Origin: Chloroflexota bacterium
GTDB lineage: Bacteria; Chloroflexota; Anaerolineae; CG2-30-64-16
Direction of reading: 5' to 3'
DNA: 47,960 nt
Assembly (NCBI GenBank): GCA_029555885.1
Contig: JAKPQT010000117.1
Location: 1-47,960 of the forward strand
Below, in pieces: positions 31,934-40,553 of the stretch (position 1 is the stretch's first letter; each line of letters opens with the position of its first letter). A program made the position numbers and the translations under genes. The notes below the pieces were generated by a model, which saw nothing but the letters and a program-made list of their open reading frames with translations, was not told the DNA's origin and ran no database searches.

Positions 31934-33088
31934 CTACAGAGCCTTCAGCAGAATCTCCGTCAGCTCCTCACGCGTCAGCACGATCGGGTTGGCCTTCGTG
32001 CTCGACGCAACCAGCGTCTTCTCCACAAGCGCGGGCACGTCTTCCACCCGTACGCCGTACGCACCGAGTGCCGGGATGCGCAACTGCGCGGTCAGCGCCT
32101 GCACCCAGCGGATGCCGTCCGCCGCGCGCGCGGCCCGGTCGCCGGTCAGGATGCGCGCGATCTCGTCGTAACGGTTGAGGGTAGGGCTGTCGGGCGCGCG
32201 CTCGGTCAGCGCGTGGATGTTCGCGGCCATGACGTGCGGGAGGAAGGCCGCGCAGACCGCGCCGTGCGGCGCGGGGAACATCCCGCCGACCGGCCCCGCA
32301 AAGCCGTGCGCGGCGCCCAGGCCGGCGTTCGCCAGCGCCAGGCCGCCGAGCAGGCTCGCCAGCGCCATGTCGGTGCGCGCGGCGACGTTCGCGCCGTTCT
32401 CGCACGCCGGGAGCAGCGACCGCGCGACGCGGCCCATGCCCTCCCGACAGAACCCGTCGGTCAGCGGGTTAGCCCGGACGGATGTGAACGGTTCGATGAG
32501 CTGCGTCAGCGCGTCAAGGCCAGTGCTCGCAGTCACCTCGGGTGGCAGACCGTAGGTCAGCTCCGGGTCCACCAACGCGAGCCGCGGAAGCATGCTCGGG
32601 CTGCGCAGGCTGGCCTTGACCTGATGCTCCGGCGCGGCAAGGACCGCATTGCGCGTCACCTCTGCGCCCGTGCCCGCAGTCGTCGGGATCGCCACGATGG
32701 GGAGTGCGGGCCGGGTGAGCGGCTGGCCGCGGCCCACCACCTCCAGGTAATCCAGCGGGTCGCCGCCGTTTGCGCTGAGCACCGCGATGGCCTTGGCCGC
32801 GTCGATCGCGCTGCCGCCGCCGAACCCAATTACTACATCACAGCCGTGTGCCGCCACTAAATCCGTGCCCGTGCGGACTTCATCCGTCGTCGGCTCGTTA
32901 GGGACTGAGAAGGTCGTGTGCGCAACGCCCGTCGCGTCGAGCACCGAACGCAGCGGGTCCGCGCGCGACTGGTCCTCGCCGGTCACGAGGAGCGCGGTCC
33001 GGCCCAGCTCCGCGATGTGCGGCCCGGCCTGGCCGAGTGTGCCCGGGCCGAAGATGATGCGTTGTGCGGTGGCAAACTCGAAGCGCAT
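31934..33088 (-). CDS. Iron-containing alcohol dehydrogenase family protein
   Basis: A 384-residue group III alcohol dehydrogenase-like enzyme. It has the NAD-binding motif GFGGGSAIDAAKAIA, the segment PIVAIPTTAGTGAEVT, and metal-site residues in LDALTQLIEPF and NAGLGAAHGFAGPVGGMF with HGAV. Members include 1,3-propanediol and maleylacetate reductases, and enzymes acting on aldehydes or polyols; the substrate is not evident. ATG 33088 follows GGAGAGGG and lies five bases after the CBM9-like gene, so it is the last gene of a minus-strand operon. A more distal start (33139) would overlap that gene. Its 3' end faces the BadF kinase across 72 bases holding an ACTCGTTAC-type repeat remnant. Confidence 0.88.
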   Translation of the reverse strand: MRFEFATAQRIIFGPGTLGQAGPHIAELGRTALLVTGEDQSRADPLRSVLDATGVAHTTFSVPNEPTTDEVRTGTDLVAAHGCDVVIGFGGGSAIDAAKAIAVLSANGGDPLDYLEVVGRGQPLTRPALPIVAIPTTAGTGAEVTRNAVLAAPEHQVKASLRSPSMLPRLALVDPELTYGLPPEVTASTGLDALTQLIEPFTSVRANPLTDGFCREGMGRVARSLLPACENGANVAARTDMALASLLGGLALANAGLGAAHGFAGPVGGMFPAPHGAVCAAFLPHVMAANIHALTERAPDSPTLNRYDEIARILTGDRAARAADGIRWVQALTAQLRIPALGAYGVRVEDVPALVEKTLVASSTKANPIVLTREELTEILLKAL

Positions 33089-33093
33089 GGCAG

Positions 33094-33939
33094 CTAACCC
33101 TCTCCTGTCAGCACAGAGAAGTGGACATAGGTGAAGCATTCGGGCCGGTGCGTGTCATACTGGCCGTGCTTGTTCCATGACCAGGCCGGGTGCGGCTGAA
33201 CCTCGATGCCGCTGGGCGTAAGCCGCTCGAACCGGCCGAAGTAGAGCCGCCACGTATCGCCCTCGCGCGGGGGCAGCGGCCTGCCATTCGCCAGCCACTT
33301 CATACCCGCCCAGGGGAAGGCCAGCTCGACCGTCCACCCGCGACTGACGGTGTGGCGGTCGTTCAGCACGCCGTCCACATGCACTGCGCTCTTCAGGCCG
33401 GGGAAGTCCCAGTCCAGGAAGGCCCAGCGCAGCCCACGCGGATGCGTCCCGCGCCAGAAGGTGCGGCCCTGGCGGTCGTAGTCGCCGCCGAAAGTCAGCC
33501 CCTTGCGCTCCAGCACGTCGAACTCGGACACCTCGAACCGGCTGCCGTGCTTGTACGCGTCGTGCCAGATGAAGAACACCTCGTAGATTGTGCCCGCGGC
33601 GTTGATCTCGAACTCGTAGTAGCAATCGCCGCCGTCGATAAAGACCTCGACATCGTTTTCCACGAACACGATGCTGTCCCGCTCGGTCTGGTGCGCCTCG
33701 GGGAATGGCTCCTCGACCCAGAAGCTGATGTACAGGTTCTCGTCGTCCCAGAGCGCCGCAGCCCGCGTGTCGAAGTAGCCCGGCTCACCGGTCGTCATGT
33801 CCACGAAGCGCGGGGACCTGGGCGCGGCGGCCCATGCCGCCTCGTCCAGCAAGCCATCCACGGTGATGGGCCCGCTAGCACGATAGCAGGTGTAGTGCGC
33901 GATGTCGGCTTCCGTGCAGCCGGTGGATTCAAGGGTCAT
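33094..33939 (-). CDS. CBM9-like carbohydrate-binding protein, cytoplasmic
   Basis: A 281-residue protein of the family-9 carbohydrate-binding fold. It shows ASGPITVDGLLDEAAW followed by ALWDDENLYISFWVEEP, ENDVEVFID, YYEFEINAAG, and a C-terminal GWTVELAFPW region. CBM9 modules usually belong to secreted xylanases. Here the whole gene is one such domain without a signal peptide, as in a group of stand-alone CBM9-like proteins in sugar-degrading clusters. It may be an enzyme or a sugar-binding factor. ATG 33939 was chosen because AGGAG lies nine bases upstream; longer frames overlap the previous gene. Spacing to neighbours is 5 and 13 bases. Confidence 0.8.
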   Translation of the reverse strand: MTLESTGCTEADIAHYTCYRASGPITVDGLLDEAAWAAAPRSPRFVDMTTGEPGYFDTRAAALWDDENLYISFWVEEPFPEAHQTERDSIVFVENDVEVFIDGGDCYYEFEINAAGTIYEVFFIWHDAYKHGSRFEVSEFDVLERKGLTFGGDYDRQGRTFWRGTHPRGLRWAFLDWDFPGLKSAVHVDGVLNDRHTVSRGWTVELAFPWAGMKWLANGRPLPPREGDTWRLYFGRFERLTPSGIEVQPHPAWSWNKHGQYDTHRPECFTYVHFSVLTGEG

Positions 33940-33952
33940 GCGGAGTTGCTCC

Positions 33953-34864
33953 TCAACTGATCTTCGGCACGCGCCAGTTCTCGCGCCACACCGAATCCTC
34001 TGGCGGCGGGTCGCCGGTCCAGAGGTCCTGCATGGTGCGGAACGAGGGCAGCGCCGGGCGGATGACCGTATCCCACAGATGCTCGGTCTGCTCATAGGTA
34101 CGCAGTTGGACGGTTGGTTGCGCCGCGTCGTACGTAGCCAGCAGCTCCTCTGCCTTTGCGGCCAGCCAGCGCACCTCGTCCGCGACCATGCGCTCGCCGG
34201 TCAGCCGGTTGGCCTGATACGCGTTGCGACCCATCGCAAAGTACGGCACGTCGCTCGGCTCCGCGGGCATCCGCGAGACATCCACGCACTCCGGCTCCAG
34301 CGCCCACAGGAGCGAGGTCTCGACCTTGCCCGCGTGGTCGCCGCCGCTGTGACCGTCGTTGTCGAAGCCGGGCGTGTTGGCCTCGAAATCGGGCAGGGCG
34401 TACATGCGCATCGCGACGTGCGGCTGCACCAGCTCCACGAAGCGGTTCAGGTCCTCCCAGTTCGGCCCGTAGTGACCGGTCAGCAGGATCGCGGCGTGAA
34501 AGCCGATCACGTCCGCGGCCCGGATGTGATAGAGGACGTTCTTGAAGTGCACCCACGGCGGGACGCATGTCAGCCAAGCGCGCTCGACCTCCCCGACATA
34601 GCGCGCGGACCAGGCCGCGTAGCCCCCCAGCCCGTGGATGTGCCAGTAGTCGACCGGCGCGACGATGCCGCCGTGCCCCTGCGCGGCGCGGCAGGCGATG
34701 GCGTGCGCCTTGAGCGCATCCAGCCCCACTGCATTCTGCGGGCCGTGCGGCTCGCACAGGCCGTAGGGCAGGTAGACGAGCGGGCAGGCGGCAAAGGCGT
34801 CCTCTAGCTCGTCGGGGAACATCCGCTCCCAGCGGACCTCGCGGGGCGCAGGGCTGGCGCTCAT
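33953..34864 (-). CDS. Creatininase-family protein, second copy
   Basis: A 303-residue creatininase-fold amidohydrolase, only distantly similar to the one at 25195. Recognisable segments: LPYGLCEPHGPQN (Glu, His; the usual Asp region follows in VGLDALKAH), LTGHYGPNWEDL, and DHAGKVETSLLWAL (His, Glu). Metal ligands therefore seem mostly kept, but the NGHGGN loop reads TGHYGPN. ATG 34864 follows GGTGAGG closely and lies four bases after the ABM stop. A start at 34903 would overlap that gene. The pair of creatininases in two facing operons suggests related amide chemistry. Confidence 0.83.
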   Translation of the reverse strand: MSASPAPREVRWERMFPDELEDAFAACPLVYLPYGLCEPHGPQNAVGLDALKAHAIACRAAQGHGGIVAPVDYWHIHGLGGYAAWSARYVGEVERAWLTCVPPWVHFKNVLYHIRAADVIGFHAAILLTGHYGPNWEDLNRFVELVQPHVAMRMYALPDFEANTPGFDNDGHSGGDHAGKVETSLLWALEPECVDVSRMPAEPSDVPYFAMGRNAYQANRLTGERMVADEVRWLAAKAEELLATYDAAQPTVQLRTYEQTEHLWDTVIRPALPSFRTMQDLWTGDPPPEDSVWRENWRVPKIS

Positions 34865-34868
34865 CGCC

Positions 34869-35174
34869 TCACCACCCTGCGTCGGCGGGGAAGACGTTGG
34901 CATACTTCGTGCTGCTGCGCGGCTCGGCCATCATGTCCGCCACGACGTCGCGCCACCGAGCGTAGTGCTCGGTGGCCTTGTGTGCGACAGTTGCTTCCTG
35001 CGAGCGATAGACCTCCACCAGCACGAAACGGGTCGGGTCGTCGGCCTGCTGGATGACGTCGAAGCGCGCGATGCCTGGCTCCTGAATGCTCTGGCTGGCG
35101 TTGGCGATGCTTGCCGCCTTGAAGGCATCCACGAACTCCGGCTTAACATGCACGTATACGAAGACAACTAACAT
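34869..35174 (-). CDS. Antibiotic-biosynthesis-monooxygenase-domain protein
   Basis: A 101-residue ferredoxin-like-fold protein of the ABM family (YgiN/YcnE/LsrG type). It begins [17 protein letters not shown], with the central [20 protein letters not shown] and EHYARWRD. Relatives act on quinols, or as isomerases or degraders of small carbonyl compounds such as phospho-AI-2 (LsrG). Inside a sugar-linked operon an isomerase or mutarotase-like role is possible. AAAGGAG precedes ATG 35174 by seven bases. Confidence 0.85.
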   Translation of the reverse strand: MLVVFVYVHVKPEFVDAFKAASIANASQSIQEPGIARFDVIQQADDPTRFVLVEVYRSQEATVAHKATEHYARWRDVVADMMAEPRSSTKYANVFPADAGW

Positions 35175-35192
35175 GAAGGCACTCCTTTACAT

Positions 35193-35262
35193 TGGACCGC
35201 AAGGACGCAAAGCCCGCCAAGTTGCCTGAGTCTCTTTGCGCTTTTTGCGCCTTTGCGGTTCA
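35193..35262. repeat. Imperfect palindrome CCGCAAGGACGCAAAG/CTTTTTGCGCCTTTGCGG
   Basis: Between MFS stop and ABM start. ACCGCAAGGACGCAAAG on the left pairs imperfectly with CTTTTTGCGCCTTTGCGGT on the right. A half unit (CTCTTTGCATCTTTGCGTGAG) lies at 30869-30889, upstream of the BadF kinase. It belongs to a widespread style of intergenic palindromes. Confidence 0.55.
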
Positions 35263-36450
35263 TTTCCGGTCAGACAACAGCCGCGTGCCCAGGATGCCGA
35301 GGATCAGGCAGAAGGCCGCGGTGAATCCGAACATCGGGCGCAGGCCGAACGCGCCGGCCAAGATGCCGCTGAACCAGGGGCCGGCGAACATGCCGATGGC
35401 GTAGACTGCCTGGTGCAGCCCCATGGCGGTCGCGCGCTCCGGCCCGTCCACGAAGCGGATGCTCGATCCCATCAACACCGGGTAGCTGACGCCCGTCGCT
35501 GCGCCGATGAGCACCTGTATAGCGTACAGCCAGCCCACCGACGGTGCGATGACCAGCCCGGCGATGGCGATGCCGAGCAGCGCGAAGGTGTAGGTGACGA
35601 TGCGCCGGGGCGGGAAGCGCCGCGACAGCGCGGTGACGCTCAGGTTGCCCGCGGTGTAGAAGGCCAAGCTGATGGTGGAGAGCAGGCTCAACGTGACGTC
35701 GGTTGCGCCGAGATTGCGCGCCAGGATCGGGATGAAGCCGAAGCTTGTGGCCCACGCGCCGTACTGGCTCAGCGCGGAGAGCAGCGCCGGCAGCAGCACG
35801 TCGCTGCGCCGCACGAGACGCCCGAGGCTGGCGAGCGACGGTTGTTTGCGCGGCTGCGGGTCCTCGCGGACGGGCAGCAGCAGAAGGATGGCGGCTCCGG
35901 CCACGACTGCTGCGACGGTGAAGGCGAGGCCGTAGCCACCCTGCGCGTTGAGCGTGCCGTTCAGTCCGGTCGCGGTCATGCGGCCCAGGGAGCTGGCAAC
36001 CGTGAGGATCGCACTCGCCATGACGGCTTCTTCGGGTTTGAACAGTGCGCTGAAGATGACGACCATCGGGACCCACGCGGCGGCAGCGAAGCCCGTCAGC
36101 CCGCGGCCGATCGCGAGGCTGGGAATTGTCGCGCCGGTCGCCATGACCCACGCGCCGAGCGCGGCCATGACCAGCCCGCCGAGGATGAAGGGTTTGCGCC
36201 GGCCAACGAAGTCCGCGACGAGGCCGAGCGGGAAGCGCAGGACCGCCTGCCACAAGCCGTACATCGAGAGCACCGTGCCGACCGCGGCGAGGTTGCCGGT
36301 CACCCCGGTGACGTAGGTCGGCAGCGTGGGAACGTAGAAGTAGAGCGAGGCCCAGAACAGAAAGGCGGCGATGACATACAGGATGACGCGCACATTGCGG
36401 CTGAAGGCGAGCGCGGGGGTCCGTGTCGGGTGCGAGACAGGTTGAGTCAA
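35260..36450 (-). CDS. MFS transporter
   Basis: A 396-residue permease with twelve hydrophobic segments. Motif A after segment 2 is LGLVADFVGRRKPFILGG, and the segment GRGLTGFAAAAWVPMVV resembles motif C-like regions of drug/sugar antiporters. Substrate unknown. The start is TTG 36450, with AAGGA seven bases upstream and a near-consensus promoter 60 bases away; no ATG or GTG start is better placed. First gene of the five-gene minus-strand operon ending with the alcohol dehydrogenase. Confidence 0.87.
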   Translation of the reverse strand: MTQPVSHPTRTPALAFSRNVRVILYVIAAFLFWASLYFYVPTLPTYVTGVTGNLAAVGTVLSMYGLWQAVLRFPLGLVADFVGRRKPFILGGLVMAALGAWVMATGATIPSLAIGRGLTGFAAAAWVPMVVIFSALFKPEEAVMASAILTVASSLGRMTATGLNGTLNAQGGYGLAFTVAAVVAGAAILLLLPVREDPQPRKQPSLASLGRLVRRSDVLLPALLSALSQYGAWATSFGFIPILARNLGATDVTLSLLSTISLAFYTAGNLSVTALSRRFPPRRIVTYTFALLGIAIAGLVIAPSVGWLYAIQVLIGAATGVSYPVLMGSSIRFVDGPERATAMGLHQAVYAIGMFAGPWFSGILAGAFGLRPMFGFTAAFCLILGILGTRLLSDRK

Positions 36451-36509
36451 TGCGGTTTCCTTGGGCGAAGTTGGTGCAGTTGATCGTGGATGGTCGTTAC
36501 GACAGCCGC

Positions 36510-36538
36510 AGTATAGCCCGCGCCGCGCGGCGTGTCAA
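36510..36538 (-). promoter_or_regulatory. Near-consensus promoter of the minus-strand operon
   Basis: TTGACA (36538-36533), a 17-base spacer, TATACT (36515-36510). Start expected near 36503, 53 bases before the TTG start of the MFS gene. The spacer is itself a GC palindrome (CGCCGCGCGGCG), a possible binding site. No DasR-like site is seen. Confidence 0.75.
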
Positions 36539-36551
36539 ACCCGGTTGCGGC

Positions 36552-36664
36552 GACGGGGTGAAGAGGTGAGCAGGGGAACAGGCGAACAGGTGATGTCGGA
36601 GTCGAGGCTTCAGCCGGAGGCCGTGCCTGCGTGCGCAGACAGCCAATCCGGCTGAAGCCTCGAC
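36552..36664. repeat. GGTGA tract plus TCGAGGCTTCAGCCGG repeat, copy 2
   Basis: The tract GACGGGGTGAAGAGGTGAGC and related units (36552-36593) adjoin the palindrome with arms GTCGAGGCTTCAGCCGG (36601-36617) and CCGGCTGAAGCCTCGAC (36648-36664). The same combination of tract and palindrome occurs at 7390-7567, so the two may spread or be maintained together. Apart from the promoter, the 251-base gap holds nothing else recognisable. Confidence 0.75.
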
Positions 36665-36701
36665 CCTAGACCAACGCTAAAACGCCACTGCGCGGTCGCC
36701 G

Positions 36702-37253
36702 CTACCTGTCCGTCGGCATGCGAGGCAGGGCGCGCACGGCAATCTCGTACTGGCCGCTGTTGTCGAATGTCCCTGCATCGCCGACGGCAAAGGTCAGCGG
36801 GCCGCCGGGCGCGTCGATGATAAACACATAGATGTGGCGGGGATTGTACGGCGGGATGGGATTGACATAGGCATCGGCCGGGCCGCCGTTGATCCATAGG
36901 GTGAAGTTGTAGAATTCGTCGGGGTGCCACGGCTCCATGGGGTTGCCATCATAATCCGTGAAGACGTAGAAGGCGTCCGACAACGATGTCCCCGAAGCCT
37001 GGCCGGTGCCGGTGATGGCAACGGCAGTCGGACCGCTGTAGCTGTTGACCGTCGTCACGCCCTGGGGACCGTTGACGAATGGCACGACCAGGAATTCTTT
37101 GGCCGGTCCGCCAAGTGCGTTCCGGACATCCGGCGACTGGGGGGTTACGCTCGCGAGGACGGCGTGGGTCGCTAGAAGAATGATCAGCATGGCTGCGAAG
37201 AAGGCTGCAATCAGGACTCGCCTCGAAGGTAGCGCAAGCATGTGAGTTGCCAT
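36702..37253 (-). CDS. Small exported protein of unknown function
   Basis: A 183-residue protein not recognised. The N-terminus has a signal peptide (RRVLIAAFFAAMLIILLATHAVLA, shown in part: AAFFAAMLIILLATHAVLA). The mature part is rich in aromatic and Pro/Gly residues (YVFTDYDGNPMEPWHPDEFY, LWINGG, NPRHIYVFIIDAPG), suggesting a compact beta-sheet domain secreted or surface-held. ATG 37253 was chosen because AAAGGAGG lies three bases upstream. It has its own predicted promoter and seems monocistronic. Confidence 0.7.
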   Translation of the reverse strand: MATHMLALPSRRVLIAAFFAAMLIILLATHAVLASVTPQSPDVRNALGGPAKEFLVVPFVNGPQGVTTVNSYSGPTAVAITGTGQASGTSLSDAFYVFTDYDGNPMEPWHPDEFYNFTLWINGGPADAYVNPIPPYNPRHIYVFIIDAPGGPLTFAVGDAGTFDNSGQYEIAVRALPRMPTDR

Positions 37254-37346
37254 ATGCCTCCTTTGGGACTCTGCCTTGCCAGATTCCCCTTTCAAGGTGC
37301 GCGGATTATCCCAGGTCGCGACAAAAGCAAACGTCACGCCAATACA

Positions 37347-37375
37347 TACATATCACAATCCACGGGAGAAGTCAA
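37347..37375 (-). promoter_or_regulatory. Possible promoter of the small exported protein
   Basis: Minus-strand TTGACT (37375-37370), 17-base spacer, TATGTA (37352-37347), with TG in the extended -10 position. The leader would be about 85 bases. Confidence 0.4.
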
Positions 37376-37422
37376 TGGGTCGACATAAGTTGACGAAGAC
37401 CGACTGATTCACACATGCGTGC

Positions 37423-40400
37423 TCAGCGCGGCCTCATGTGGTGGGAAAGGGGGGTGATGCTCTCCGCCTGGAGCCAGTGGCCGCCCCATTCGTCGGCGGC
37501 CAGGCGGCCAGCCACGAGCAGCGGTTGCCACGGAGCCGGGGCGCGGCTGCCCTTGCCTGCGCGCACCTGGATGAAGGTATCGCCATCGCCCAGGAAGAAT
37601 CCCGGTCCGCCCGTCCAGCCGGGGAGCCGCACGCCCACGACGGTCACACTTGGCTGCGCGACATAGGGGAGGCGGCGCAGCGGCACAAGCCCATTTGGTT
37701 GGCCTGTCAACATGGCAAGCGGATGCACGCTCACAGGCCAGCCCAACAGCTCTTGCTCCCAGGCCAGGCGGTCCGCGGCGGACTCCGCCGACACCTGGGG
37801 CAGGCCGAAGTCGAACGCGAGCTGCCGTGCATCGCCTCCGCGACGTACTTCCTCAACCTCAGCGCGCAGGCCGGCGCGGCTCGGCCCCAGGCCATCCAGC
37901 GCGCCGCAGCGCGCCAGATGGTCCGCCTCCTTCGGCTGGAGCTCCACCCGCGCCAGCAGGTCGCGCACGCTGTCGAAGGGGCCGGACTTCCGCGCCTCGC
38001 AGATGGCCGCAACACTGCTCTGGCGCAGGTCGCGCACCTGGCCCAGTCCCATGTACAGGACAGGGCCGGCTGCGTCGCGCACCAGGGTGAAGGCCGCACC
38101 GCTGTGGTTGACATGGGGCGGGCGCACGCGGATGCCCAGGCGCACGGCCTCCGCTGCGTAGATGACCGGATGGTGAAAGCCGCCGTAGTCTGCGAGTCGC
38201 GCGCAGAGGAACTCCGCGGGATAGTGCGCTTTCAGATAGGCGGAACGGTAGCTGACGTCCGCGTACGCGGTCGCATGGCCCTGGTTGAAGCCGTAGCCTG
38301 CGAAGGGGATGATCTGTTCCCACAGCTTGCGCGCCTGCATCTCGGTGAAGCCCGGCCCCGTGGGCGGCGGCCGCATGCAGCCGGCGACGAACTGCTCCTG
38401 CACCGCGGCCATCTCCGCCTGCCCGAAATGGCTCATCCCGCGGCGAATCTGGTCGGCCTGTGCCCAGTTCAGTCCCGCAACCTCTGTCGCAATCCGCAGT
38501 ACCTGTTCCTGGAAGATGAGCACCCCTTTCGTGACGCCGAGGATGGGCTTGAGCGCGGGGTGCAGGTAGGTGACGGCCTCCTTGCCGAGATATCGCCGGA
38601 CGAAGGTGTCGGCCATGCCGCCCATGGCGGGGCCGGGCTTGAAGAACGCGTTGGCGATCGCAAGGTCACGCACAGAGCGTGCCTTGAGCCTGCGGAGGGT
38701 CCGTTGAGCGCCGTCGGACTCGCACTGGAACACGCCGATGGTTTCCCCCCGCTCAATCAGGTCGCCGGTCGCCGTGTCGTTCAGCGGGATTGAGTCCAGC
38801 CGGAAGCCGGGGTCGCGGCCCGCGCGCACCAGGACCGCGGCGTCGGCCAGCACGGTCAGTGCGCGGATGCCCAGCAGGTCCATCTTGGGCAGGCCAATGG
38901 CCTCGACGTCCGCGTGCTCGAACTGGGTGATGAGGAACCCCTTCGGCGCCCACTGCACGGGCACGACATCGGTCAGGGGGCCGGGCGTGACGACCGCGCC
39001 GCCCGGGTGGACGCTCAGGTGGTCCGGCTGGCCGACCAGCGCCGCAGCCGCGACCACGACCTCGCGCAGCCGCTCTTCAGGGACATCCTCCAAGACATCC
39101 TCCATCGTGCGGCGGTCGCGGCGTCGTGGGTCGGGGTGCCACCCGTGCGGCATCAGCGCCACGAGCCGGTCGATTTCATCTTCGCTCAGTCCGTACGCCT
39201 TGCCCGTCTCGCGGACGGCCGATTGGGGGCGCATGGTGCTGACCGTGCCGACCATCGCCATGCGGTCTGCACCGAACGTCTCGCGCAGGTGGGTCAGCAC
39301 CTCGTCGCGGCGGCGGCTGCAAAAGTCCAGGTCGATGTCGGGCGGGTTTGCGCGCGCCGGGTTGAGAAAGCGCTCGAACAGCAGGTCGTGTTCCAGCGGG
39401 TCAACCGTCGTGATGCCCGTACAGTAGGCGACCAGGCAGTTGGCGACGCTGCCGCGCGTGCTGACCGGGATGTCATGCTCGCGGGCGAAGCGGACAATGT
39501 CGGAGACGATAAGGAAGAGCGGCGCGTAGCCGTGGGAGGTGATGGCGGCAAGCTCGTGTTCCAGCCGGGCGTGTGCAGCCGACTGCGCCTCCTTGGCCGG
39601 ATACCGCGCGATGAGGCCCTCGCCCGCGCGAGCAGCCAGCGCGTCATCGGGCGACTGGCCGGACGGCAGCGCCAGGCTGGGCCAGATAGGCCGGCCATCC
39701 GGCAGCACCTCGCCGCAGCGCGCGGCGATCTCCTCGGTCCGGTCCACCGCGTCAGGATAGGCCGCGAAACGCTCGCGCACCTCCCCGGCAGAGAGCCAGC
39801 AGGGGGCCGGCGGCTCAGGGGCATCTGCACGCGGGGCCGGCAGCAGCCGGTTCTCGCGGATGGCTGCGAGCAGCGCCAGCTTCGGCCCTTCATCCGCAGC
39901 CAGGCAGTAGACCGGCTGCACCGCGACCGGCGGCAGACCCAGGCGACGGCCCAGCGCGACAACCTCTGCGACGACCCGTTCATCGCCCGGCTCGTGCAGC
40001 TCCAGAGCCAGGTAGGCGCGGTCATCGAAGATGCCGGCCAGCCTTCCGGCATACCGCTGCGCCGCGGTGAGGTCGCCCGCAGCCAGAAAGCGTGCAATCC
40101 AGCCCGCGCGGCCCCCGCTCAGGCAGAGCAGCCCCTCATGTTGCGCGGCGATGTCTTCCCAGGCCAGGCCCTGCGCAGCCAGGAGCGTCCGGTCCGGGCT
40201 GCCCTGGATGCGCGAGGAGAGGCGGCACAGCGAGCGGTAGCCCGCGGGGTTCAGGGCGAGCAGCACGAGCTGACCCGGTCCGGCGGCCTCCTCGTCGGGT
40301 GCGCCGGTCCACTCCGGTGGGGCGCCGACGCTGACTGTCATACCGATGACCGGCTGGATATGGCGCTTGCGGCACGCGCGTGCGAACGCGACCGCGCCGT

Positions 40401-40533
40401 AGAGCGCGTTGGTGTCAGCCAGCGCGAGGTGGGTCATGCCGTCCGCCGCGGCGCGGTCGGCCAGTTGGGTTACAGAGGGGGTCGCGGCCAGGAGCGTGAA
40501 GTGCGAGTGCGTCTCGAGATGGGTAAACGTCAT
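37423..40533 (-). CDS. dnaE2: Error-prone DNA polymerase III alpha-like subunit (DnaE2)
   Basis: A C-family DNA polymerase of 1,036 residues. It has the N-terminal PHP domain (HLETHSHFTLLAA, HLALADTNALYG), with metal residues partly replaced as usual for DnaE2. The polymerase core has catalytic PPDIDLDFCSRRRDEV (two Asp) and LPKMDLLGIRAL (third Asp), and the helix-hairpin-helix region LARCGALDGLG. The C-terminal OB-fold region looks short. DnaE2 works in damage-induced translesion synthesis, normally with ImuA and ImuB, but neither gene is next to it. The upstream neighbour, 20 bases away, is a nucleotidyltransferase-like protein. GGGAG lies just before ATG 40533. DnaE2 over DnaE1 is inferred from length and N-terminal style. 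Confidence 0.87.
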   Translation of the reverse strand: MTFTHLETHSHFTLLAATPSVTQLADRAAADGMTHLALADTNALYGAVAFARACRKRHIQPVIGMTVSVGAPPEWTGAPDEEAAGPGQLVLLALNPAGYRSLCRLSSRIQGSPDRTLLAAQGLAWEDIAAQHEGLLCLSGGRAGWIARFLAAGDLTAAQRYAGRLAGIFDDRAYLALELHEPGDERVVAEVVALGRRLGLPPVAVQPVYCLAADEGPKLALLAAIRENRLLPAPRADAPEPPAPCWLSAGEVRERFAAYPDAVDRTEEIAARCGEVLPDGRPIWPSLALPSGQSPDDALAARAGEGLIARYPAKEAQSAAHARLEHELAAITSHGYAPLFLIVSDIVRFAREHDIPVSTRGSVANCLVAYCTGITTVDPLEHDLLFERFLNPARANPPDIDLDFCSRRRDEVLTHLRETFGADRMAMVGTVSTMRPQSAVRETGKAYGLSEDEIDRLVALMPHGWHPDPRRRDRRTMEDVLEDVPEERLREVVVAAAALVGQPDHLSVHPGGAVVTPGPLTDVVPVQWAPKGFLITQFEHADVEAIGLPKMDLLGIRALTVLADAAVLVRAGRDPGFRLDSIPLNDTATGDLIERGETIGVFQCESDGAQRTLRRLKARSVRDLAIANAFFKPGPAMGGMADTFVRRYLGKEAVTYLHPALKPILGVTKGVLIFQEQVLRIATEVAGLNWAQADQIRRGMSHFGQAEMAAVQEQFVAGCMRPPPTGPGFTEMQARKLWEQIIPFAGYGFNQGHATAYADVSYRSAYLKAHYPAEFLCARLADYGGFHHPVIYAAEAVRLGIRVRPPHVNHSGAAFTLVRDAAGPVLYMGLGQVRDLRQSSVAAICEARKSGPFDSVRDLLARVELQPKEADHLARCGALDGLGPSRAGLRAEVEEVRRGGDARQLAFDFGLPQVSAESAADRLAWEQELLGWPVSVHPLAMLTGQPNGLVPLRRLPYVAQPSVTVVGVRLPGWTGGPGFFLGDGDTFIQVRAGKGSRAPAPWQPLLVAGRLAADEWGGHWLQAESITPLSHHMRPR

Positions 40534-40553
40534 AGGCTCCCGGCCGTGTCATG

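Noticed and set aside
35236..36483. A long open plus-strand frame opposite the MFS gene
   Set aside because: Low-complexity Arg/Ala/Asp/Glu composition, no motifs, and the minus-strand frame encodes a clear twelve-segment transporter.
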